From CAYWVR01 sp964461715 (lineage in GTDB: Bacteria > Planctomycetota > Phycisphaerae > FEN-1346): 13,402 bases of DNA. The stretch spans positions 1-13,402 of the forward strand of contig CAYWVR010000053.1 of assembly GCA_964461715.1 (NCBI GenBank), given 5' to 3'. The translations under genes and the position numbers were made by a program. Below, one piece after another: positions 6,710-13,402 of the stretch. Each line of letters starts with the position of its first letter. Position 1 is the first letter of the stretch. The notes beneath the pieces were generated by a model. That model had not been told where the DNA came from and did not search any database. It worked only from the letters and a program-made list of their open reading frames with translations.

Positions 6710-8066
6710 ACCGTCCGTGCTCGCGGGCCCACCACTCGGCCCACGCCTGAAGGACCGCCTCCCGCGCGACCTCATCGGCCGCCGGATCGTAGCGCCATGT
6801 GCGGTCCGTCAGCGCCACTAGGGCCTCGCTGATCCGCCGCCGCGCGTGTTCTCCTGGCTGCGTCAGTGCCCGAACCAGCGCCTCGATCACGTTCGACGCC
6901 CGGGCTTCCATCCGAGCGAGGACCGTGGCGGCCGTCGCCCGGACCCGCTCGTCCTCGTCCTCCAGAAGAGCGGCCAGCCGCGCCACGTTCTCGTGCGTCC
7001 GCTGTCCGGCCAGGGCCTCGGCCACGCGGGCGCGGGCCCGGGGGTCGTCGCTTTCGAGACCCGCGTCCACCAGCGCCGGCGGGGCCTTCCCGCGAAAGAC
7101 CAGGAACCCCAGCAGCGCCCGCGACAGCAGGGCCGCATCCCGCCCCGAGGTTGCCGCCGCCACGATCGCCGCGTCCAGGGCTGCGTCCCGCTGCTTCGGC
7201 CCGTGATACGCGACCACGTGCCGCACATCCGCCCGGGGCTCCTTGAGCAGGACCGCGAGCGCTTCGGCTGCCTTCGGGTCACGGATGTCTGCCAAGGTCG
7301 CCGCCAGCCACATGCGGGCGTGGGGCGGCCGGCCCGCCTCCTTGGCCGCGTCGATCAGCCGTTCGAGGAGGGACGATCCGATCGCGACCGCCACGCCGTG
7401 GGCCTCCCGCGCCGACCACGCGTCCCGCTCGAACGCCGCCATGAGCCGCGCGACGAACGCCTCCCGCTCCGCCGGCTTCATCGACCCGACGTCGGGCGGC
7501 CCGACCGTCACCTGGACCGATTCCGACGCGACCACGAGCGGCTCCTGGGCCATCGCCGGCAGACAGACCGTCGCCTTGACGACCGTCGCGCCGGGCCCGA
7601 TCACCTCGGCCAGCGGTCCGAGCGGCGCGGGCAGCGCGTCGAGCCCTTCGCCGTGCACATACGCCGTCAGGAGCGTCCGCCCGTGGGCCGCTTCGTAGGC
7701 GGCTTGGGTTCCGAAGTCGATGGGTGTGAAACGGAGAAGGGCCTCACCCTCACTCCCCGCGGGCGCAAGCGGCACAGCTGCCGTGTAGGCCCCGCGCTTG
7801 CCCTCGAGGCCCTTCTGGACCACCAGGAGCCAGGCCCGGGCCTCCTTGACCGGCCCGATGGGAACGGGCGGCGAGCCGACGCTTCGAAGGGCCAGGCGCG
7901 CCGTGAGCGGCCCGCCCACGACCGGGGCCGGATCGATGGCCAGTCCCAGGCGCAGGCCCGCCACCACCCGCCCCCATGCCCCGATCGCCGGGGCCTCGTC
8001 CGCCGCGGCCGACGACGCGAGGGCCGCGACCGCCGCGAGCGCCGGAATCATTCGAACGCGGACCAT
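6702..8066 (-). CDS. exported HEAT-repeat protein
   Basis: A 454-residue protein. Residues 1-22 form a signal peptide ending SSAAA before DEAP. Residues about 25-195 form a beta-rich region (GPLTARLALRSVG, LLRFTPIDFG, VVKATVCLPA) without an assigned family. Residues about 250-430 carry around four HEAT or Armadillo-type helical repeats, for example DPKAAEALAVLLKEPRADVR, NVARLAALLEDEDERVRATA and NVIEALVRALTQPGEHARRR. Such repeats usually serve as protein-binding scaffolds, and this one would act outside the cytoplasm. The C-terminus EAVLQAWAEWWAREHG is a typical planctomycete-style ending after HEAT repeats (my recollection, not checked). The start is ATG 8066, which lies 6 bases after a TAGGAT -10 element. 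ATG 8051 is an alternative start. Confidence 0.82.
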   Translation of the reverse strand: MVRVRMIPALAAVAALASSAAADEAPAIGAWGRVVAGLRLGLAIDPAPVVGGPLTARLALRSVGSPPVPIGPVKEARAWLLVVQKGLEGKRGAYTAAVPLAPAGSEGEALLRFTPIDFGTQAAYEAAHGRTLLTAYVHGEGLDALPAPLGPLAEVIGPGATVVKATVCLPAMAQEPLVVASESVQVTVGPPDVGSMKPAEREAFVARLMAAFERDAWSAREAHGVAVAIGSSLLERLIDAAKEAGRPPHARMWLAATLADIRDPKAAEALAVLLKEPRADVRHVVAYHGPKQRDAALDAAIVAAATSGRDAALLSRALLGFLVFRGKAPPALVDAGLESDDPRARARVAEALAGQRTHENVARLAALLEDEDERVRATAATVLARMEARASNVIEALVRALTQPGEHARRRISEALVALTDRTWRYDPAADEVAREAVLQAWAEWWAREHGRFR

Positions 8067-8072
8067 GCCGCC

Positions 8073-8101
8073 ATCCTACGTCCCCCCGCTCACCGCCGCA
8101 A
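8073..8101 (-). promoter_or_regulatory. promoter of the HEAT-repeat gene, possibly leaderless
   Basis: On the minus strand TTGCGG (8101-8096), a 17-base spacer and TAGGAT (8078-8073) lie 6 bases before ATG 8066. A start 6-7 bases after the -10 would fall on the ATG itself. AGGA within the -10 could instead serve as a ribosome site 7 bases before the ATG if transcription starts further upstream. The spacer holds a G-run, GCGGGGGGACG. Confidence 0.4.
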
Positions 8102-8138
8102 GCGCCCTGACGCGGCCTGTCGCGCCACAGCGATTATG

Positions 8139-8264
8139 TCACCCCCCTTCTGTCCCCCCGCACAGCGGGGGGAGACACCAGCCCGGGCTGCCGGACATGT
8201 TCGTCCCGCGTTGGTCAAGTACCGCGACGGCCACCAGAAGAACCGGTAATGCAATGCTGCGCAT
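8139..8264 (-). pseudogene. truncated gene start (signal peptide) running into a hairpin repeat
   Basis: ATG 8264 has GGAG 6 bases upstream and encodes MRSIALPVLLVAVAVLDQRG, a convincing signal-peptide beginning. After about residue 23 the frame enters the GC-rich hairpin at 8154-8172 and the translation becomes low-complexity (GWCLPPLCGGTEGG) before TGA (8141-8139), 41 residues in all. I read this as the 5' end of an exported-protein gene cut off by a repeat or deletion. It lies 63 bases downstream of a PQQ-gene remnant, as the next gene of the array would. A genuine 41-residue secreted peptide is less likely. Confidence 0.4.
8151..8179. repeat. perfect G/C hairpin, REP- or MITE-like
   Basis: CCCCCCGC (8154-8161) and GCGGGGGG (8165-8172) form a perfect 8-bp stem around loop ACA, flanked by TGT (8151-8153) and GAGACACC. 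TGTCCCCCCGC recurs inverted at 5790-5800. It lies between the truncated signal-peptide ORF and the HEAT promoter. It has no U-tract, so a role as simple terminator is doubtful. It resembles the short G-run hairpins dispersed between genes in many bacteria. Confidence 0.45.
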
Positions 8265-8327
8265 GTTTGTCTCCGCGCTCTTTCTGTGTAGCCGGCGTAC
8301 CGTGCTGTCGGCGACACGAGTGCCGAT

Positions 8328-8852
8328 TCACTCGGTTTGCCGCAGGTCGTAGCAGAATAGACCGCGCGCTCCGCGGATGATCAAACGGCCATCCACGAAG
8401 GCGTGGTTCATCAGGATCGGGTAGTAGGCGCTGGTGGTCGCATGCGGCGCGTCCCAGCGGTAGCCGAGGTATTCGAACGCATCCGGTTTGACCTCGAAGA
8501 TATGAAATTCGGTGCGACTGTGGGAGGCTTCCTCCTGGACCCACACCCGGCCGTCGGCAAAGAAGTGGTATCCGCTGGATCCAGTCCCGGAGCCGCGCGT
8601 CTTGGCCAGCAACTTGCCCGTCGCCAGGTCGATCCGCAGCATGGTGTCGGACCGCGGGAAGGCACGCAGGAAGGCCTGTCCACCGTGCAAGGTCGGAAGG
8701 TGGTGCATCGCGCTGTACGGATGATCCTTATGTGTCCACAGATGCTTCAGCTTTTTGGGCGTCACACGGTAGCCCGCGAGATGGCCGGATTTCTTTGCAT
8801 CCTCGTCGGGCACGCTGCCGACGAGGAAATCGCCGTCGATTACGAGGTTAAC
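8328..8852 (-). pseudogene. C-terminal remnant of a third PQQ-like propeller gene
   Basis: About 174 codons match only the last quarter of the neighbouring PQQ-like genes. VNLVIDGDFLVGSVPDED corresponds to GITVHDDSLVLQLAETDAD, AGYRVTPKKLKHLW to HGYRLTLEGPKHLW, IDLATGKLL to VDLKTGKII, and the end GRLIIRGARGLFCYDLRQ to GRIYIRQKNGVYCWDLRQ of the gene just upstream. The frame is open only back to TGA (8882-8880). The first start codon is GTG 8813, inside the conserved region and without a ribosome site. The signal peptide, N-terminal domain and most blades are missing, and no other frame upstream restores them. It is best read as a 5'-deleted copy. Third positions look less GC-rich than in neighbours, consistent with decay. 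Confidence 0.75.
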
Positions 8853-8934
8853 AGGTTCCTTTGGGGTGCTTATGGGCGATCAACTGAAAGAGAAAGGTCG
8901 AACGCTTTCGATGACGATCGGCCTCATCTCGGAC

Positions 8935-10866
8935 TTACTTGGGTTGACGCAAATCCCAGCAGTAGACGCCGTTCTTCTGCCGGATATAGATGCGGCCGTC
9001 GATCAGGGGGTAGGTGACCGGGCTTTTGTAGCTGGTGGTGCCCCCGCCGACGGGCGGGATCCACATGCCCCGTTCGGGGTCCATGGTGGTCACCTGGCCA
9101 TCGGGACTGACGCGGTAGCCGGCGAACTCGATGGTGCCATGGGTGCCGTCGCGGCGGACGCAGACCACGTCTTCGATCGCCTGCATGTACCCGCCGTTGC
9201 CCGGCTGGACGCCTTTGGTCTGACTGATGATCTTGCCGGTCTTCAGGTCCACGACCTCCAGGCCGCCGGTGAACAGGTACTTGCCGTGGACGATGGGCTT
9301 GGTGTTCGAGCCCTCCCGTCCGGTCATGGGGATGTCCCACAGATGCTTGGGCCCCTCGAGCGTGAGCCGGTAGCCGTGGATCGACTTCTCCAGAGCATCC
9401 CGCCTTCCGCCGCGGTCCTCGGCGTCGGCGTCGGTCTCGGCGAGCTGCAGAACGAGGGAATCGTCATGCACGGTGATGCCGCCGGGCCCGAGCCCTCGGC
9501 CGCGCGAGTTCAGCGCCGACAACTCGCCTGGCAGTTCGCTCTTCCACACCTGCTCGCCGGTCTTGGCGTTCAGGCACACCAAACTCTCGGGACTCTTTCC
9601 CCAGATCAGTCTGCCGCCCGTGCCGCTGACGAGGTGGTCGGTCCCCTTGTGGCGCCAGACGGCCAGCGTGGCGTGTGTGAAGCGCAGCGAGGATGTCCAC
9701 AGGCTTCTGCCCGTGGCGGGGTCGAACCCAGCCCAGGTGTCGCCCTGCGGGGCGACGACCACGCCGGGCAGCGCCACGACCGTGGCGCTCCAGTGGTTGC
9801 CGCCGCCGGCGCCGGCCAGGCGGACCTCCCACAGCGGTTTGCCGGTTTCGGCGTCGAAGGCGTACAACCAGCCGGACATGCCGATCGCAAAGACGCGCCC
9901 CTCGGCATACGCCGGATTCATAATGAACGGGCCCTCCTTGTGGTGCTGATGGTTCACGCCGCGGCCGGAAACGACCGCCTTCCAGCGCGTCGCCCCGGTT
10001 GCCGCATCCATCGCCAGCACCACATCGTCGGACGCCTTGTAGATCTTCTCCTTCGCCCGCGCGGGCAGTTGCTCCACCGAGGATACACCGGCGTCTTTGA
10101 CCATGTCTTCGGCGTGCTTTTCGTGCATGCCGCGGGCCGGGGAGGGCACGAAATAGGACAGGAAAATCATCCCATCGCCCCCGATCGGCGATGACGAGCC
10201 CGACGTTGCGCCCCGCCCGGATGCGTCTTTCCATTTATGCATGTAACGCGAGACCGACCCGATCCCTTCGCCGATGTCGGTCTCTTCGCTGCGCCAGACG
10301 AGTCGGGCATCGTGGAAGGAATCGACCAGCTCGACGCCCGTCGGCTCGGCGGCCACGCCTCCGCCGACCGGCCCAAGGAACATCGGCCAGCCCTTGTCCT
10401 CCGGCACGTCGTTTGTCTTCGCCAGGGCCTCTCCGGCAACAATGCTTCCGGTGACCTCTCCCTTGTGGCCGTTGACGGTGACCGTGCCGGTGATCTGATC
10501 GTCCTTGACGGTCGCATCCACGGACACCTCGGCGATGACCAGCCCTCCGCGTCGGCCCTCTGCGCGGTTGAATGTTCCGCTCAACGTATCGCCTTTGAGC
10601 TGCAGGGCGCCGCCCGGCTCGCGCAAGCGGTGGCCGTGGGCGATCGGCAGCCGTCCATCCCGCATCCCCCCGATGTATCGCCAGTTACGGAAGCCATCAG
10701 GGCCGTCGGGAACCGTCCCCGTAAGGGAAACCACGGCGTAGTCTCCCTTGGGTGTGCTGACCTCGACGTCTTTGGTCGGCCGCGGGCCGACCGGTTCGTC
10801 CGCCAGGGCAACCGGGTGGAAGAAGAAGATCAAACAAATCAACAAGACAGCGGCGAGCGTTTTCAT
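8935..10866 (-). CDS. exported PQQ-like beta-propeller protein (copy 1)
   Basis: A 643-residue protein. The start is ATG 10866, with AGGAG 6 bases upstream, and a promoter candidate lies just before it. Signal peptide 1-22 ends in VALA before DEPVG. Residues about 35-165 form a beta-rich N-terminal domain (LKGDTLSGTFN, VSVDATVKDDQITGTVTVNG) shared with the upstream paralogue. The propeller starts at GWPMFLGPVGG (about 170). It has PQQ-type blade motifs near residues 286 (DAATGATRWKA), 337 (DAETGKPLWEV), 381 (DPATGRSLWTS), 432 (NAKTGEQVWKS) and 539 (DLKTGKIIS). It ends GVYCWDLRQPK. Family knowledge: such PQQ-like repeats build eight-bladed propellers, and many do not bind the cofactor. No haem CxxCH or dehydrogenase partner is visible, so an enzyme activity is not claimed. 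It would act in the periplasm or outside the cell. Confidence 0.85.
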   Translation of the reverse strand: MKTLAAVLLICLIFFFHPVALADEPVGPRPTKDVEVSTPKGDYAVVSLTGTVPDGPDGFRNWRYIGGMRDGRLPIAHGHRLREPGGALQLKGDTLSGTFNRAEGRRGGLVIAEVSVDATVKDDQITGTVTVNGHKGEVTGSIVAGEALAKTNDVPEDKGWPMFLGPVGGGVAAEPTGVELVDSFHDARLVWRSEETDIGEGIGSVSRYMHKWKDASGRGATSGSSSPIGGDGMIFLSYFVPSPARGMHEKHAEDMVKDAGVSSVEQLPARAKEKIYKASDDVVLAMDAATGATRWKAVVSGRGVNHQHHKEGPFIMNPAYAEGRVFAIGMSGWLYAFDAETGKPLWEVRLAGAGGGNHWSATVVALPGVVVAPQGDTWAGFDPATGRSLWTSSLRFTHATLAVWRHKGTDHLVSGTGGRLIWGKSPESLVCLNAKTGEQVWKSELPGELSALNSRGRGLGPGGITVHDDSLVLQLAETDADAEDRGGRRDALEKSIHGYRLTLEGPKHLWDIPMTGREGSNTKPIVHGKYLFTGGLEVVDLKTGKIISQTKGVQPGNGGYMQAIEDVVCVRRDGTHGTIEFAGYRVSPDGQVTTMDPERGMWIPPVGGGTTSYKSPVTYPLIDGRIYIRQKNGVYCWDLRQPK

Positions 10867-10908
10867 GGGTTGCTCCTTGTGAGAGCTCTATAGGTCTGCG
10901 ATAAATGT

Positions 10909-10937
10909 AGTGTAGAAACAATTCGCCTGCGCGTCAC
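10909..10937 (-). promoter_or_regulatory. candidate promoter of PQQ-like copy 1
   Basis: On the minus strand GTGACG (10937-10932, 4 of 6) and TACACT (10914-10909, 4 of 6) are separated by exactly 17 bases. A start near 10902 gives a leader of about 36 bases that contains the ribosome site. It lies in the 145-base gap between the two PQQ genes, suggesting copy 1 can be transcribed apart from the upstream gene. No convincing terminator is seen in the same gap. Confidence 0.35.
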
Positions 10938-11011
10938 GCCGGATTGGGCAGGTTGGGCCCACCTACTCCGGCCCATCCACCGGCGACCGACCTGATGATT
11001 ATCCTGCCCTA

Positions 11012-13249
11012 TCACGGCTGCCTTTCCTCTTTGCTGTCCGCGGCCGGTCTTCGCAGGTCGAGGCAGACCAGGCCATCCTTGGTTCGGACGAAGATTCGGC
11101 CATCGGCGAGCGTGATGTCGCAGGTCGAGTGCAGATAACCATGCGCGAAGGCCGCTGCATATGCGGTCACGTGCTCTGCATCGGGGTCGGCCCGGACCAT
11201 AGCGGGCTGATCGCTGGGGCGGAACAGATTCCCATACCCCGCGGTGAGTTGCATATACGAGCCCTGCCCGTCCGTGCCGGGGATGTGAGGATGAACTTTG
11301 CCGGTGGCGACGTCAAGGTTGGAGATCCGGTTGTCGCGATGCCCGCCGAGGTGCAGCCGACCATCCATAATGATCAGTTGGTGCGGCGCGCCGCCGATCT
11401 TGTCCAGATGATGCTCCCAGATTTTCTCGAAACCCTTTTCGGTGAGCTTGAACCCCGCCACGCCGGCCGGGTTGTTGTGTTGATGAAAGTAACCCGGCTG
11501 GAGCCCTGTCAATGCCACCACGCGGTTTTTCCAGGTGATGTAGCCGCCCACGTTGTCCTTGTCGCCGGTCTTGGGCAGTTCGATCTCGGTCTCGATCAAA
11601 CGTTCGCCGGTCTTCGTGTGGAGCACGACGGCGCGGTGGAAATACCGGCCGTCCTCCTTGGCCCGCTCGAAGAGGCAGGGATGCTTCCCACCATCTGCCG
11701 TTTCGATGAGCCGCACGATGCCGCGCACGCCGAGTTCCGCCCCTTCACGCCAGAGCGGCTTGCCTGTTGCCGCGTCGTAGGCGAACACTGCGCCTATGTA
11801 GTGCGACGACACCAACAGGACGCCGTCGTGGTATGTCGCGACGCTGTTGGCCGGGCCGATGATCTTCTCGCTCGGCTGACCGGCGCCGGTTTCGCGGATA
11901 CTCTCCCGCGCCTGCCGCAACTTCTGCCCCATCTCGCCGCCATGGGCCCCTTCCCACAGTAGTTCACCGCTCTCAAGGTTCAGCGCGTAAAGGTTGCCGG
12001 CGTACCCGACAATAAAGACCTTCCCGTCGGAGACGCACCCGGTGTTGCCCGGATTCGCCTTCTGATCGCCCTGCCAGTTGATCGCGCGGCGCGGCAGCAC
12101 GGCCTTCCACAGCGTCAGGCCGGTCTTCGCGTCGAAGCAGTGGGTCACGTCGGCTGTGGTGGTAACGTAGAGGCGCCCGTCGGCCACGGCCGGCTGCGGG
12201 GCGTACCAGCCCTTGGTGGAGCCCATGCGTCCGGACATGGCCGGGTAGTACCGCCCACCGGGGATCTCCGCCTTCCAGAGCGTCCGACCGGTGGCGGCGT
12301 CGAGGCAGAGGACCCCATCGGTGGCCCGGGTTTTCCACATGTCGACGATCGTGCGGCGATCGTTCTTGATCTGGCTCTTGACGGTGCCCTCGCTCACCTC
12401 GTCGCCGGTCGGCTTGAAATACTGGAAGTACACCCGCCCGTCGGCCACCATCGGGCTGGCCCCGCCGCCCGCCAGGCCCCGCTCGAGGTACCGCACGATA
12501 TTGCCTTCGCCGTAGCGGGTGACCTGCGAGCGGGCCGCCGGGGTGGTCTCGCTCTTCCAGACAAGCCGGGCATCGGTCATGTCGTCGATCAGTTCGCCTT
12601 CGAAGGGCGCCGCAGACCAGTTATCGTTCGGGCCGCGAAGCTGGGGCCAATCCTGGCCCTCGGCGAAGGTCTGCCCCTTGGCCGCGGCGTCGGCATCCGC
12701 CATCGAGCCCGAAACGTCGCCCTCGACGGGGATCTTCTTCTTGAAACTCCAGCGAACCTCGTCGGGGCGGACGGCGGGCTTGTCGCTGAGATACTCGATG
12801 TTGTCCTTGCCGAGTTCGCGAACCGCCGTCCAGCCTTTGTAGCTGCCGCGAACCGCTTGGCCTTCGACCTTGGCGTCGAGATTGAACTCGGCGGCCCGGC
12901 CGGCCTCGGTTCCGTCGCGGAGGTCGGCGATCGCCACCTTGCCCTGGAGCGTGCCGTCCTTCAACTTAAGTTCGGCCGCGTCGACCGCATCCGAAATGAG
13001 TTTCACGTCATCCACCGTGGCCCACGCCTGGAGAAAGCCGCCTTCGCCATGATGCCCGAAATGGAGCGTCACGTTCTTGCCATCGGGAAGCGCCGACTCG
13101 AGCGTGATCTCGACACGCGCATACTCCGGGTACTGAGTCACCAGCGGTTGGGGCAGCTCATCGGCGGAAAGGATCGAGGTCGATAAAATTCTCAGAAGCA
13201 TCAATGGGCTGCGTACTGCGGAGGTCTTTATTGGGGGACTCCTTCGCAT
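11012..13249 (-). CDS. exported PQQ-like beta-propeller protein (copy 2)
   Basis: A protein of about 745 residues, paralogous to the gene downstream. From ATG 13249 an export signal is plausible: MRRSPPIKTSAVRSPLMLLR, then ILSTSILSA before DELP. Start choice is uncertain: ATG 13249 and ATG 13201 lack a ribosome site, ATG 13330 overlaps the previous stop (TGATG), and the best Shine-Dalgarno points to a non-standard ATA at 13231. Residues about 40-200 hold the beta-rich N-terminal domain (VEITLESALPDG, AAELKLKDGTLQGKVAI, FNLDAKVEGQAVRGSYKG). The propeller starts at DWPQLRGPND. Blade motifs lie near residues 316 (DAATGRTLWKA), 370 (DAKTGLTLWKA), 422 (NLESGELLWEG), 489 (DAATGKPLWRE), 543 (HTKTGERL) and 644 (DVATGKV). 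It ends GLVCLDLRRP plus a short charged tail. The role is probably extracytoplasmic binding or scaffolding; no substrate can be read. Confidence 0.82.
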   Translation of the reverse strand: MRRSPPIKTSAVRSPLMLLRILSTSILSADELPQPLVTQYPEYARVEITLESALPDGKNVTLHFGHHGEGGFLQAWATVDDVKLISDAVDAAELKLKDGTLQGKVAIADLRDGTEAGRAAEFNLDAKVEGQAVRGSYKGWTAVRELGKDNIEYLSDKPAVRPDEVRWSFKKKIPVEGDVSGSMADADAAAKGQTFAEGQDWPQLRGPNDNWSAAPFEGELIDDMTDARLVWKSETTPAARSQVTRYGEGNIVRYLERGLAGGGASPMVADGRVYFQYFKPTGDEVSEGTVKSQIKNDRRTIVDMWKTRATDGVLCLDAATGRTLWKAEIPGGRYYPAMSGRMGSTKGWYAPQPAVADGRLYVTTTADVTHCFDAKTGLTLWKAVLPRRAINWQGDQKANPGNTGCVSDGKVFIVGYAGNLYALNLESGELLWEGAHGGEMGQKLRQARESIRETGAGQPSEKIIGPANSVATYHDGVLLVSSHYIGAVFAYDAATGKPLWREGAELGVRGIVRLIETADGGKHPCLFERAKEDGRYFHRAVVLHTKTGERLIETEIELPKTGDKDNVGGYITWKNRVVALTGLQPGYFHQHNNPAGVAGFKLTEKGFEKIWEHHLDKIGGAPHQLIIMDGRLHLGGHRDNRISNLDVATGKVHPHIPGTDGQGSYMQLTAGYGNLFRPSDQPAMVRADPDAEHVTAYAAAFAHGYLHSTCDITLADGRIFVRTKDGLVCLDLRRPAADSKEERQP
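13239..13244 (-). promoter_or_regulatory. ribosome binding site in conflict with available starts
   Basis: AAGGAG on the minus strand (13244-13239) is a perfect Shine-Dalgarno. At 7 bases downstream the in-frame codon is ATA (13231-13229) followed by AAG ACC, where ATG AAA ACG begins the paralogue. It lies inside the frame of ATG 13249 and 37 bases before ATG 13201, so neither of those can use it well. Confidence 0.5.
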
Positions 13250-13329
13250 GGTGCTTGGATGGGGTTTGGCCGACTTCGTCCGCCTCATGTGTTGGCGTTC
13301 GGCGCCCACAAACGCTTCCCGCGTGGCCA

Positions 13330-13402
13330 TCACTTTCGATCCTGTGTGTCGTGCAGTTGTCGCCAGGCCTTGGCCTGCTCTTTGTCGACGACCCAGAACA
13401 TC
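13330..13402 (-). CDS. 3' end of an unidentified gene (partial)
   Basis: The frame enters at the right edge and ends at TGA (13332-13330). The last 23 residues run MFWVVDKEQAKAWRQLHDTQDRK, here split as MFWVVDKEQAK and AWRQLHDTQDRK: a hydrophobic start, then a charged, probably helical tail. The stop overlaps an ATG in the frame of PQQ-like copy 2 (TGATG), so the two genes are closely spaced and possibly co-transcribed. The family is not recognised from so short a piece. Confidence 0.55.
   Translation of the reverse strand, partial: MFWVVDKEQAKAWRQLHDTQDRK

Noticed and set aside
6059..6775. Minus-strand ORF opposite the small hypothetical gene
   Set aside because: Its translation is low-complexity and the + strand frame has the ribosome site and protein-like composition.
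6846..8249. Plus-strand ORF of 467 codons
   Set aside because: It is antisense to the HEAT-repeat gene and rich in Arg, Pro and Gly without motifs.
8935..13249. PQQ-like proteins as quinoprotein alcohol dehydrogenases
   Set aside because: No cytochrome domain, CxxCH motif, vicinal Cys pair or dehydrogenase partner is visible; only the propeller repeat itself supports the family.

Overview
The window is GC-rich DNA from a Gram-negative bacterium, most likely a planctomycete or close PVC relative. This is an inference. It rests on several exported proteins of kinds common there: a DUF11-repeat lipoprotein, a leucine-rich-repeat lipoprotein, a HEAT-repeat exported protein, and two large PQQ-type beta-propeller proteins whose propellers begin with WP(M/Q)xxGP motifs. 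No plasmid, phage or CRISPR hallmark is visible.

Left part (1-2811, + strand). The last 18 codons of an unidentified gene are followed by a tRNA-Arg(TCG) gene with a good sigma70 promoter of its own. Next comes a leader with conflicting inverted repeats, then a 758-residue lipoprotein with four DUF11 repeats. A GC-rich hairpin sits between this gene and the convergent operon to its right.

Middle-left (2842-5731, - strand). A TTGACA promoter drives a three-gene operon: a LacI-type regulator with a degenerate DNA-binding region, an exported protein that may have a galactose-mutarotase-like fold, and an LRR lipoprotein whose GTG start overlaps the preceding stop. The mix suggests sugar-responsive expression of an envelope module (inference).

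Middle (5732-6328). This is mostly non-coding, with G-run dyads, a possible + promoter whose spacer is a perfect dyad, and a weak small ORF. It is followed by a small + hypothetical gene (6329-6709) that overlaps by 8 bp the 3' end of an exported HEAT-repeat gene (8066-6702, - strand). The HEAT promoter lies so close to its ATG that the mRNA may be leaderless.

Right part (8139-13402, - strand). Reading leftwards, there is the C-terminal end of an unidentified gene, two intact tandem paralogues of exported PQQ-like propeller proteins, a C-terminal remnant of a third copy, and a signal-peptide start that runs into a GC-rich hairpin after about 22 codons. This looks like a tandem family that has expanded and is decaying at its downstream end. 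The most notable points are the paralogue decay, the G-run hairpin family, the start-codon problem of the larger PQQ gene, the LacI protein lacking the hinge leucine, and the shared N-terminal domain of the PQQ proteins.
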